A stretch of 33,864 bases of DNA from Gammaproteobacteria bacterium (GTDB taxonomy: Bacteria > Pseudomonadota > Gammaproteobacteria > Pseudomonadales > Azotimanducaceae), in the NCBI GenBank assembly GCA_028821125.1, contig JAPPHD010000023.1, forward strand, positions 1-33,864, in the 5' to 3' direction. Positions 16,197 to 24,150 of the stretch are shown here, in pieces. Position 1 is the stretch's first letter, and each line of letters starts with the position of its first letter. Both the position numbers and the translations under genes were made by a program. The notes beneath the pieces are model-generated. The model had not been told where the DNA came from and made no database searches. It was given only the letters and a program-made list of their open reading frames with translations.

Positions 16197-17003
16197 CTAG
16201 ATCGGCAACTCGAATACCGGGGCGCGCTCGCCGATCATGGCGTCGACCCGCGCGCTCAGCGCATCGTGAAAGTTGTGATGCGTGAAGATCCAGAACCTGT
16301 TTCGGGCCAGCCCTTCGAAAATGCAGTCGGCCACCTGGCCTGCGGCGATTCCCGTGGCCTCGCGGAACCTCGAGATGCGGTCGCTCGCGCTCCGGGATCC
16401 ATGGCCCGTCATGCCGGCGTCCCGTTTCTTTTTCACCGCCCCCGGACATACAACGGAAATCCCGATAGGTGAATTGCGCGCCGCCAGCTCGTGGAATACG
16501 GTTTCGCTGATGCTGACTATGGCGGCCTTGGTGCCGTTGTAGGTGGCCATGGCCGGATAGGCAAGCAGCCCGTTCAGGGAACTCGTGTTCACCACGTGCC
16601 CGGCGCCGTCGGCGAGCATTCGCGGCATGAAGACCTTCATCCCGTACAGGGTGCCCCAAAGGTTGGTGTCGACCATGCGGCGCATGTCTTCAAGGGGAAG
16701 TTTCAGCAGCGAACCGGGCGTCATGGTGCCTGCATTGTTGAAGGCTAGGTGCACGGCCCCGAAACGTGCATACGCCGAATCCGCCAGCGCTTCCACGTCT
16801 GCAAGCCGCCCCACGTCGGCCGCCACAGACAACACCTGCGCACCCCGCGCCTGAAGGTCATCCTGAACGGCCTGCAGCCCTGCGCCATCGATGTCGGCCA
16901 GCACCAGGTTCATGCCGAGCGCGGCCGCTTTTGCCGCAATCGCTTCGCCGATGCCGCCGGCGGCCCCGGTGACTACGGCGGTCTTGCCGCGCCAGTCGTC
17001 CAT
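16197..17003 (-). CDS. SDR family oxidoreductase
   Basis: 268 residues from ATG 17003 (MDDWRGK, the usual SDR opening; an upstream in-frame start at 17045 would add 14 unlikely residues). Motifs: TGAAGGIG 12-19, LADIDG, NNAG, Ser141/142, Y155-x3-K159 (YNGTK), followed by PGAVKKKRDAG. The last 60 residues (GLARNRFWIFTHHNF and then HDALSARVDAMI) match the SDR subgroup common in steroid/terpenoid gene clusters. First gene of a two-SDR operon that is divergent from the PhyH gene. Confidence 0.9.
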   Translation of the reverse strand: MDDWRGKTAVVTGAAGGIGEAIAAKAAALGMNLVLADIDGAGLQAVQDDLQARGAQVLSVAADVGRLADVEALADSAYARFGAVHLAFNNAGTMTPGSLLKLPLEDMRRMVDTNLWGTLYGMKVFMPRMLADGAGHVVNTSSLNGLLAYPAMATYNGTKAAIVSISETVFHELAARNSPIGISVVCPGAVKKKRDAGMTGHGSRSASDRISRFREATGIAAGQVADCIFEGLARNRFWIFTHHNFHDALSARVDAMIGERAPVFELPI

Positions 17004-17028
17004 CCTCTCGCTCCAGCCGGCCCTCGCA

Positions 17029-17058
17029 TTGTCCGCCCCCCGCACGCGCGGCTATAGT
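17029..17058 (+). promoter_or_regulatory. Candidate promoter of the PhyH operon
   Basis: TTGTCC (17029-17034), an 18-nt spacer and TATAGT (17053-17058) lie 33 bp before the PhyH start. The -10 matches the sigma70 consensus at 5 of 6 positions. Confidence 0.45.
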
Positions 17059-17091
17059 GTATCGCCAAAAGAGTTACCTCAAGCGACGACC

Positions 17092-18012
17092 ATGCCGAAA
17101 TTCGATTTCGACGGCCCGACCGACAGAGTCGATCCGGAGCGTGATCGGCAGGAGATCCTGGAAGAGATCGACGCCCTCGACCTGCACAGGTACGTCACCG
17201 AACTCGATGTGCAGGGTTACACGGTGCTCGAGCCCGGAGTCGCCGCCCCCATTGAATACACCGAGCGGCTCCGCGATGCGGTGCTCGAGGTCTGCGCGGA
17301 CCGTCTCGTGGGCTTCGATGCCGATGCCGGCATCGTCCGGACCGACCGAAGCGGCGTCAAGGGCGCCTATGCAAACCTTTTCTACCTGATCTTCGCAGGC
17401 GCCATATTCGAAGAGGTGGTGCTCAACCGCGCTGCCATGGCCATCGTCGACTACCTGTGCGGGCGCAGTTGCCAGCTACTTAGCCTTAACGCGCAGGTCA
17501 AGGGAACCGGCACCCAGGTGACGGCCATGCACAACGACCTCAGCCGCCAGCCCGCCCCGCTGCCGGTGTACGCTCAGATGGCCAATGCCACCTGGTGCCT
17601 CACCGACTACAGCCGAGAGAACGGCGGCCTCGCCATGGTGCCGGGCTCCCACCGCTGGTGCAGCCATCCAAGGCGCGAGGACCGGGACCCGCACGCCAAC
17701 GACAAGGCGATTCCCGTCGAGGCGCCCTTCGGGTCGCTGATCGTCTGGCACTCCAACACCTGGCATGGCGCCTACAGGAAGACCTCACCGGGCCTGCGCC
17801 TGAACCTGATCATGTATTACGGCCGCCCCTACCTGGAGCAGGCCGAGATCTACTGGGACAAGGTTACCGACGAGTTCCTGGAGCGCACGCCGCCGCGCAT
17901 GAAGACGCTGCTCAATCTCGATGCCCGGTGGCCCATTTATACCGACGTGGACATCGACCTGCGGCGCATCTCGCCTCGGGCCGGTGCTTCCGGACTGAGC
18001 CAGTACAGTTAA
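17092..18012 (+). CDS. Phytanoyl-CoA dioxygenase (PhyH) family protein
   Basis: 306 residues of the Fe(II)/2-oxoglutarate oxygenase PhyH family. The metal facial triad is H147-x-D149 (MHNDL) plus the distal H225 (TWHGAY), and R236 can hold 2-oxoglutarate. GGLAMVPGSHRW is the typical family segment. It would hydroxylate a lipid-like substrate while decarboxylating 2-oxoglutarate. ATG 17092 gives a full-length protein, and a candidate promoter lies upstream. The next SDR starts 7 bp after its stop, and the luciferase-like gene follows, so this is a three-gene operon. Confidence 0.9.
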   Translation: MPKFDFDGPTDRVDPERDRQEILEEIDALDLHRYVTELDVQGYTVLEPGVAAPIEYTERLRDAVLEVCADRLVGFDADAGIVRTDRSGVKGAYANLFYLIFAGAIFEEVVLNRAAMAIVDYLCGRSCQLLSLNAQVKGTGTQVTAMHNDLSRQPAPLPVYAQMANATWCLTDYSRENGGLAMVPGSHRWCSHPRREDRDPHANDKAIPVEAPFGSLIVWHSNTWHGAYRKTSPGLRLNLIMYYGRPYLEQAEIYWDKVTDEFLERTPPRMKTLLNLDARWPIYTDVDIDLRRISPRAGASGLSQYS

Positions 18013-18019
18013 ATCACCG

Positions 18020-18889
18020 ATGGATTTCTCGGGCGGCGTGGCCGCAGTCACCGGCGGCGGCAGCGGCATCGGCGAGGCGCTGTGCCTGGCCCTGGCGGGC
18101 GAAGGCATGCGGGTGGCGGTTCTGGACGTGCACGCCGAGCGGGCCGAATCCGTCGCCGGGCGCATCGGCGGCCGCGCGCACCCGTACACGATCGACGTGA
18201 CCGATCGCGAAGCGCTTGAAAACCTGGCGGCGCGCATGGAACAGGACCTGGGCCCGGTCAACCTGCTCTGCGCAAACGCCGGGGTGGTGATGCCCTTCGG
18301 CTCCGTCATCGATCGCGACGAAGCCGACTGGCGGTACGTTCTTTCAGTGAACCTGTTCGGCGTGATTCATACCGTGGACGCCTTCATCGAACAACTCCGC
18401 ACGAACGCCGGCAACGCCCACGTGATGGTGACCGCTTCCATGGGCGGTCTGGTTGTCGGCGGCCACATCCCGCTGGGGCCGTACACCGTCTCCAAGTACG
18501 CCTGTGTCGGCTATTGCGAAGACCTGCGCGCCGCACTGACCCCGGAACGGATCGGGGTTTCCGTGCTGGCGCCGGGCGTGGTGGCCACGGAGATCATGCA
18601 CAACTCAAGCGAGACACGGCCCGGCGCTCTCGGCAGCCAGCCTGCTCCGCCACGGGACCGCGGCTATGTCACGCCCCGCCTGGCCGCCCAGGCGGTCACT
18701 CCCGCCCAGTCGGCGGAGGCGGCCCTGGCGGGCATAAGAGACGCCCGCTTCTATATCCCCACCCACATCGACGCCGCGAAGCGGCTGAAACGCCACTACG
18801 ATGCGATCGTCAACGAGATGGTCGGTCAAGGGCACCGGGCGGGGCTGGATGGATACAAGCATCCCGCCAAGCCGGGCGACGCCTTGTGA
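18020..18889 (+). CDS. SDR family oxidoreductase
   Basis: 289 residues: TGGGSGIG at 11-18, VLDVHAE (acidic, NAD-type), CANAG in place of NNAG, Ser140, Y155-x3-K159 (YTVSK) and PGVVATEI. A C-terminal extension of about 80 residues follows, with an IPTHIDAAKRLKRHYDAI helix. The start is 7 bp after the PhyH stop. It most likely acts on a hydroxylated product of the same operon; the substrate is unknown. Confidence 0.9.
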   Translation: MDFSGGVAAVTGGGSGIGEALCLALAGEGMRVAVLDVHAERAESVAGRIGGRAHPYTIDVTDREALENLAARMEQDLGPVNLLCANAGVVMPFGSVIDRDEADWRYVLSVNLFGVIHTVDAFIEQLRTNAGNAHVMVTASMGGLVVGGHIPLGPYTVSKYACVGYCEDLRAALTPERIGVSVLAPGVVATEIMHNSSETRPGALGSQPAPPRDRGYVTPRLAAQAVTPAQSAEAALAGIRDARFYIPTHIDAAKRLKRHYDAIVNEMVGQGHRAGLDGYKHPAKPGDAL

Positions 18890-18905
18890 AACCGGGAGAA
18901 CCCCC

Positions 18906-19775
18906 ATGAAGTTCTGGCAATTCCTGAGGTTCGCGCCGCCAGAGATGCTCCCGCGGCTGGCGCAGGTGGCCGAAGACGCGGGTTTCCACGGCGTCATGCT
19001 GGTCGACCACATGTTCGTTCCCGAGAAACTCGACACCACGGGCACGCTCTACAGCACCCGGGAGGACGGCAAACCGTTCTGGGGGGAGGAGGACCCCTGG
19101 CCGGACCCCTGGGCGGCGATCGGCGCCATGGCGGCGGTCACCACGCGCCTGAAGTTCTCCACCTGCATCTACATCCTGCCGCTGCGCAACCCCTTCGATG
19201 TGGCCAAATCCATGGCCACCCTGTCGGTAGTGTCCAGCAACCGTGTGGCACTGGGGTGCGGCGCCGGCTGGATGAAGGAAGAGTACGCCGCCATGGGCAT
19301 CGACTTCGCCACACGCGGCCGCCGCTACACCGAGATGCTCGAGGTCATGCAACTGCTGTGGCGCAGCGAGATGGTCGAATATCACGGCGAGATATTCGAC
19401 TTTCCCCGGCTGCGGATGTCGCCCGCGCCCGCGGCCGAGATCCCCATCTACCTGGGCGGCAACGCCCGGGTCGCCAAAAGGCGCGCCGCCCGCTATGCCA
19501 ACGGCTGGATCACCCACGTGTTCCGCCGCCCGGAGATCGGCGGCATGGTTGCCGAGATGCACGGCATGCTCGCTGCCGAAGGCCGAGGCGGCGAACCTTT
19601 CGAGATCATCGTCCCGGCAGGCAGCAGCATGGATGCCTACAGGCAGTTCAGTGACGAGGGCGTGACCGCCATCGTCAACCTGCCGACCCTCGATGAGGTC
19701 GGGCCGAGGGCCAGCCTGGACGACATGAGGCGCTACATCGAGAACTACGCCAATACATTTGTCGGCAGGATATGA
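18906..19775 (+). CDS. Luciferase-like (LLM class) flavin-dependent oxidoreductase
   Basis: 289 residues with the bacterial-luciferase TIM-barrel signature: MKFWQFLRFAPPEM, AEDAGFHGVMLVDHMF, LKFSTCIYILPLRNP, RVALGCGAGWMKEEYAAMGIDF and the RGRRYTEMLEVMQLLW helix. Members use FMNH2 or F420H2. The LGCGAGWMKEEY type is common in the F420-like subgroup found with terpenoid/steroid genes, but the cofactor cannot be settled here. The start is 16 bp after the SDR stop with GGGAG just upstream. It is the last gene of the PhyH-SDR-LLM operon. Confidence 0.88.
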   Translation: MKFWQFLRFAPPEMLPRLAQVAEDAGFHGVMLVDHMFVPEKLDTTGTLYSTREDGKPFWGEEDPWPDPWAAIGAMAAVTTRLKFSTCIYILPLRNPFDVAKSMATLSVVSSNRVALGCGAGWMKEEYAAMGIDFATRGRRYTEMLEVMQLLWRSEMVEYHGEIFDFPRLRMSPAPAAEIPIYLGGNARVAKRRAARYANGWITHVFRRPEIGGMVAEMHGMLAAEGRGGEPFEIIVPAGSSMDAYRQFSDEGVTAIVNLPTLDEVGPRASLDDMRRYIENYANTFVGRI

Positions 19776-19810
19776 ACCGCACACATCACTTGCCCGCCCA
19801 TACCTCAAAG

Positions 19811-19831
19811 AGTAGACTCGCTGTCTAGTTT
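19811..19831 (+). promoter_or_regulatory. Putative TetR operator in front of the PQQ-dehydrogenase operon
   Basis: AGTAGAC (19811-19817), 5 nt, then GTCTAGT (19823-19829) form a near-perfect inverted repeat. The 21 bases share 16 identities with 26223-26243 in front of the TonB receptor, including GTCTAGTTT. It lies 28 bp upstream of the PQQ-dehydrogenase start. The regulator gene is the second gene of the operon, which fits autoregulation. Confidence 0.6.
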
Positions 19832-19858
19832 GCGCACCGCAAGCTCAGGGAGGCCAGG

Positions 19859-21799
19859 ATGCACTCACTTGTCAATCTGAATTCAATGTCGTTCCGTTGC
19901 GTCGTGGCACTGGGTGCACTTCTACTTGCAAACTCCGCTGCTGCCCAGACTTCCGACTACCGGGGAGTCATGGAATTCCAGGAGTACTGCGCCTCGTGTC
20001 ATGAAACACCAGCACCCGGTACGAGGGTACCCACACGCGCAGAACTGAAAGCAATGCCGCCGGCAATGATATTCGAGTCCATGACGGTTGGCACGATGAA
20101 GCCGAACGCTCAGGAGCTCAGTGAGGAGCAGATGCGCAGAATTGCCGAGTGGTTGAGCGGACGGCCACTGGTCGACATCGACCGCTCCGCGGACGCCATG
20201 GCCAATGCATGCCCCGACGGCGCGAAGTTGGGCAATCCACTTGTCGGTGGACGCTGGCTCGGATGGAGCCCCGACTCGACCACGAATGGCCGATACCAGT
20301 CCGCCGGCGCTGCGGGTCTCGATGCAGCAGCAGTGCCGAAACTGAAGTTGAAGTGGGCATTCGGTCTACCTGGAGCTGCATCGCTGCGAAGCCAGCCCGT
20401 GGTGGGCGGTGGATGGCTGTGGGTAGGGAGCGATAACGGCATGGTCTATGCGCTCGATGCGGATACGGGTTGTGTACATTGGTCCTTCGAGGCTCAGCGA
20501 CCGGTGATCAGCACGGTCAGTATCGGCCCCACACCGGGTTCCCCGGGGCGGTACGCCGCGTACTTCGGTGATTTCGGCGCCAACGTCTATGCCCTCGATG
20601 CGGAGACTGGGGAGCAGCTTTGGGTCACACAAGTTGACCCACATCATGCGGCGGCGGTCAGCGGTTCCGTTGTTCTGGACCCGGCGGGTGAGCGCGTCGT
20701 TGTTCCCGTCGGCTCGTGGGAGGAGCCAATGGGTGTTTCCGCAAACTACGAGTGCTGTACGTCTCGCGGTGCCGTTGCTGTTCTTGATGCAAAAACCGGC
20801 AATCGGATCTGGAAAACCTATACGCTGGAAGAAGAGGCGAAGCCGTTGTGGAAGAACAGCGCCGGCGTCCAGAAGTTTGGTCCCTCTGGTGCGGCGATCT
20901 GGAGTACGCCGACAATCGATCCTCAACGGAATGCCGTTTATGCGGGTACGTCCAATGCCTACGTTCCGGTACCGGATGGCGGTGCCAGTGACGCCATATT
21001 CGCTTTCGATCTGGGCACGGGAAAAGTGCTCTGGTCGCAGCAGCTTCTTGAAGACGACGCCAATGACTTCGGTTGCGGAGAAACGCCGGAAGAATACCAG
21101 AAGAACTGTCCTGGCAAGCAACAGGGGCCCAACGATGACATCGGGGCGTCACCGATTCTCCACACGCTGGAAGGTGGGCGGCAGGTCCTGATAGCGTCAC
21201 AGGAAAGCCGAACCACCACTGTGCTCGACCCAGACCGCGATGGCGCCATCATTTGGCAAGGTATTCCCTCGGACCGCAAGACGTCGACAGGCGGAAATCT
21301 GGGCCCGGCGCACGACGGCGAGCATCTCTACGTACCCCTTGGTTTTGAGAGCCGGCACGAGTTCGAAAGTGCTGAGACCCTGGATTCCGAAGGTGGGCTG
21401 GTTGCACTGGATGCTGAATCCGGACACCCTGTGTGGACGACAATCATCCCCAAGCCCGAAAACTGCGAGGACCCGACATCGAGCTATTGCACCTCCGCAA
21501 ATCAGGCTGCCATTACCGCTATTCCCGGCGTCGTGTTTACAGGCTCAGTGGACGGTACAATGCGTGCGTTCTCAAGCGCCGATGGCGCTCTGCTGTGGTC
21601 CTACTCGAGCAATCGCCCTTTCGAAACCATTAACGGAGTAGAGGCTCACGGGGGCGCACTCGGCGGACCCGGACCCACGGTTGTTGACGGAACGGTCTAT
21701 TGGGGTTCCGGTTATGCGATTCTGGGCACTACTCCCGGAAACGCATTGCTTGCCTTCGAGGTCGAGTCCGATCCCGCTGCCTCGGGCCCGGGCGAGTGA
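19859..21799 (+). CDS. PQQ-dependent alcohol dehydrogenase with N-terminal cytochrome c domain (polyvinyl-alcohol-dehydrogenase type)
   Basis: 646 residues. A Sec signal peptide (hydrophobic 12-27, cleavage after AAA) leads into a cytochrome c domain with CASCH at 44-48 and a likely Met ligand in VGTMKP. The rest is an eight-bladed quinoprotein propeller with repeated YALDADTG/LDAETG/LDAKTGNRIWKTYT blade motifs. The vicinal cysteines in NYECCTSRG are the PQQ-contacting disulfide. This fusion order matches polyvinyl alcohol dehydrogenase (cytochrome); homologues also oxidise other secondary or polymeric alcohols. It is periplasmic and feeds electrons to the cytochrome chain. PQQ synthesis genes are not in the window. 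AGGGAGG lies 5 nt before the ATG. It starts an operon preceded by a putative operator. Confidence 0.88.
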   Translation: MHSLVNLNSMSFRCVVALGALLLANSAAAQTSDYRGVMEFQEYCASCHETPAPGTRVPTRAELKAMPPAMIFESMTVGTMKPNAQELSEEQMRRIAEWLSGRPLVDIDRSADAMANACPDGAKLGNPLVGGRWLGWSPDSTTNGRYQSAGAAGLDAAAVPKLKLKWAFGLPGAASLRSQPVVGGGWLWVGSDNGMVYALDADTGCVHWSFEAQRPVISTVSIGPTPGSPGRYAAYFGDFGANVYALDAETGEQLWVTQVDPHHAAAVSGSVVLDPAGERVVVPVGSWEEPMGVSANYECCTSRGAVAVLDAKTGNRIWKTYTLEEEAKPLWKNSAGVQKFGPSGAAIWSTPTIDPQRNAVYAGTSNAYVPVPDGGASDAIFAFDLGTGKVLWSQQLLEDDANDFGCGETPEEYQKNCPGKQQGPNDDIGASPILHTLEGGRQVLIASQESRTTTVLDPDRDGAIIWQGIPSDRKTSTGGNLGPAHDGEHLYVPLGFESRHEFESAETLDSEGGLVALDAESGHPVWTTIIPKPENCEDPTSSYCTSANQAAITAIPGVVFTGSVDGTMRAFSSADGALLWSYSSNRPFETINGVEAHGGALGGPGPTVVDGTVYWGSGYAILGTTPGNALLAFEVESDPAASGPGE

Positions 21800-21843
21800 C
21801 TATCCGCAATCCCCGGCGTGTCGAACCACTCCAACTTGCCGGC

Positions 21844-22467
21844 ATGAAACGACAACCGTCTCAGGCTCGAGGGATTACTCGAGTCAACGATATTCTGGAC
21901 GCCTGCGAGACTCTCCTTGGTGAAAAGAGTTACGAGGAAATCAGTATCGATGCCATCATCGAAACAGCAGGTGTTGCGAGAGGGACGCTGTACCATTTCT
22001 TCGAAAACAGACGATCTGTGTTTCTGGCGGTGATGCACCGGGCTCTGGTGGAAATCGACGAACAGACCAACCCCAAACCTGGTGAAGACAAACTTGAATT
22101 TGTCGATTACGTGGCCAGGGTTGAGCGCCGGCTTCAAAAAGTGTGGAAAAGGCATGATCAAATCGTGGAATTTTATGAAGCCAACAAATATAGCCCTGAT
22201 TTCAACGAGCGAAGGCAGCAACAGCATTTGCGTTCGGTCGAGGTAATGGCAGATGAACTGCGGTCTCGCCATCCGGAAATCGGCCTGACCAGGGCACAGA
22301 GCATCAGCCGGACCTTGTTGCTGGCGATTTGCACGGGGCTCGATGCGGTCAGTTTATCGCAACCCAATAGAGCAGCCGGGTTCAGGTATGAATGGCAGCA
22401 GATGATAATGGCCTACATCGACAGTCTGGAATTGTCGAAACAGACCTGCATTAGCGGGGAGGTGTGA
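21844..22467 (+). CDS. TetR/AcrR-family transcriptional regulator
   Basis: 207 residues. The N-terminal helix-turn-helix is clear (ILDACETLLGEKSYEEISI, IIETAGVARGTLYHFFENR); the all-helical C-terminal ligand domain is divergent, as usual. I list ATG 21844, which gives the normal TetR spacing; a GTG at 21796 overlaps the dehydrogenase stop (GTGA) and would add 16 residues by translational coupling. The LDI-like gene starts 1 nt after its stop. It is the obvious candidate for binding the GTCTAGTTT sites at 19811-19831 and 26233-26274, with an alcohol, aldehyde or CoA thioester as effector. That pairing is inferred from position and motif. Confidence 0.9.
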   Translation: MKRQPSQARGITRVNDILDACETLLGEKSYEEISIDAIIETAGVARGTLYHFFENRRSVFLAVMHRALVEIDEQTNPKPGEDKLEFVDYVARVERRLQKVWKRHDQIVEFYEANKYSPDFNERRQQQHLRSVEVMADELRSRHPEIGLTRAQSISRTLLLAICTGLDAVSLSQPNRAAGFRYEWQQMIMAYIDSLELSKQTCISGEV

Positions 22468-22468
22468 T

Positions 22469-24118
22469 ATGTCGTTGCGATTTCACTTCATCGCCTTCTG
22501 GGTCGGCGCAATGTCAGTCGCCACTCCCGTTGCGGGGCTGGCCGACGCACCGGCCGCGGCGGACTATCCGGCGCTCTCGACCAAACAGATGGGCCATGTT
22601 CGCCACATGATCAATCTGGCGAACCAGCTTGAGGGCGATTTTTCCCAGATGGGTCAGATGGATCCCGTCTACCACATGAGCTTCCACGCCTACCAGTTTC
22701 AGTTCGCATTCGCACACTACGCGCTGGCATCGGCTCACTACCACTACACCCCTGCCCACCGCGATCTCTATCGGGAAGCGTCGGCCAGGTTGATCAAGAG
22801 GATGATCTACAAGGACGTGTGGGACTACTGGGCGCACGTCAGCAAGTACGACATCACGGGAAGAACCGAGGCGGGCGGCGAGAACGTGATGCGCACTGAG
22901 GATGACTGGTACGGTTGGATCGATCCAATCATCAGGAAGAACATCATGTACAGCGGCCACCTGCTGCAAATGGTGGGTCTGCACGCGACACTGTTCGACG
23001 ATCACCGCTACGATGAACCAGGCTCTCTCACCTTTCGCTATGCCCCGACGGAATACGGCCAGGATCCCATCGAGATGAAATACGATCACGACCGGCTGGC
23101 GAAGGTTATCTATCAACAATTCGTGGAGGATCATTTCCGCGGAATCGAGTGTGAGCGTAACGCCGTCTACGCCGAGTGCAACCAGCATCCGATTCTCGGC
23201 CTCATGTCTTACGACCTGAAACGCGGCACGAGGTTCTCGACCGAGGTCCAACGGGAGTTCAAAAAGGTGATGGTGAAGCGGAACTACATTGACCCGGAAA
23301 CCAACACCACGATGTATTTTCTTAAAGTTCGGGAAGATCAGGTCATTCCGGCGACCTACGCGTGGGCCGATGGCTGGAACGGCCATGCCCAACATGTGTG
23401 GGACAAGCAGTTCATCGAGAGCATCTACCCGGATCAGCGAAATCGTTACATACCGTCGATGTTGAAGGGGGCTCCCGGAGAGGACATGGGTTATACCGTG
23501 TCCTTCGACTTTGGCTGGTTCGCCCTGCTTGCCTCCGAGGTTGGCGATAGCGAAACGGTTCAGACAATGACCAACTATGCGGATGCGCACTTCAATCCAA
23601 CCTGGATGGATGGTGGCTTACTGTATCCGGCCACCCCGGACTACCTGTGGAACTTCACGCGGGACGAAAAAGGGTTCATTCAGAATGTCGGGCCGGTGAC
23701 GGGAAACGTACTGATCGGGTTTGCACGCATCAATCCGGCAGACGGGCTCTGGCAGATCTACAATGAGCCCTTTGACAACTCGCACTTCGCCGATCCGCAC
23801 ATCACCGATGTCGAGTACCTCGAGGCCAGTGTCACGCGGGCGGTCTACGACGCGAGCAAGGACGCACTGATCGTAACCCTCGCGCCAGGGCCCGTTAAAA
23901 GCGAAACTACTTCCTTCACGGTCCGCCAGCTCGATTCGGAGAAGAGCTACACGCTGATCAAGGACGGCAAGTCTCTGGGCGAGATCAGCGGCACGAGAGG
24001 ATCCACGCCGCCCCGCACCGAGTGGCGGCCAGATGGTTCGCTGCGAATCACCACCGGATTGGACGAACCGCACTCTTTCGTGTTGCAGGCAATATCGACC
24101 AACCTGGCTGCTCGCTAG
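22469..24118 (+). CDS. Exported linalool dehydratase/isomerase-like protein with C-terminal extension
   Basis: 549 residues with a Sec leader (hydrophobic 5-23, cleavage near GLADA). The body matches the linalool dehydratase/isomerase (LDI) of Castellaniella defragrans as I remember it: NIMYSGHLLQMVGL (LDI NIMYKGHLNLMYGL, with the active-site His, here H164), GIEC218ERNAVYAEC227N (LDI GIVCEPDNYFVQCN, with both catalytic cysteines at identical 9-residue spacing), and D65 in the place of the catalytic Asp. LDI interconverts myrcene, linalool and geraniol in the periplasm. This protein is about 150 residues longer; residues from about 445 onward (VEYLEASVTRAVYDASKDA onward) look like an added beta-rich domain. 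Its position between a PQQ alcohol dehydrogenase and a geraniol-type dehydrogenase fits alcohol dehydration or isomerisation. The true substrate is unknown. Confidence 0.8.
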   Translation: MSLRFHFIAFWVGAMSVATPVAGLADAPAAADYPALSTKQMGHVRHMINLANQLEGDFSQMGQMDPVYHMSFHAYQFQFAFAHYALASAHYHYTPAHRDLYREASARLIKRMIYKDVWDYWAHVSKYDITGRTEAGGENVMRTEDDWYGWIDPIIRKNIMYSGHLLQMVGLHATLFDDHRYDEPGSLTFRYAPTEYGQDPIEMKYDHDRLAKVIYQQFVEDHFRGIECERNAVYAECNQHPILGLMSYDLKRGTRFSTEVQREFKKVMVKRNYIDPETNTTMYFLKVREDQVIPATYAWADGWNGHAQHVWDKQFIESIYPDQRNRYIPSMLKGAPGEDMGYTVSFDFGWFALLASEVGDSETVQTMTNYADAHFNPTWMDGGLLYPATPDYLWNFTRDEKGFIQNVGPVTGNVLIGFARINPADGLWQIYNEPFDNSHFADPHITDVEYLEASVTRAVYDASKDALIVTLAPGPVKSETTSFTVRQLDSEKSYTLIKDGKSLGEISGTRGSTPPRTEWRPDGSLRITTGLDEPHSFVLQAISTNLAAR

Positions 24119-24150
24119 AACAGAAACCGAACGGGGAGGTCGAGCGGAAC

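Noticed and set aside
22514-23590. A 358-codon minus-strand frame
   Set aside because: Shadow of the LDI-like gene.
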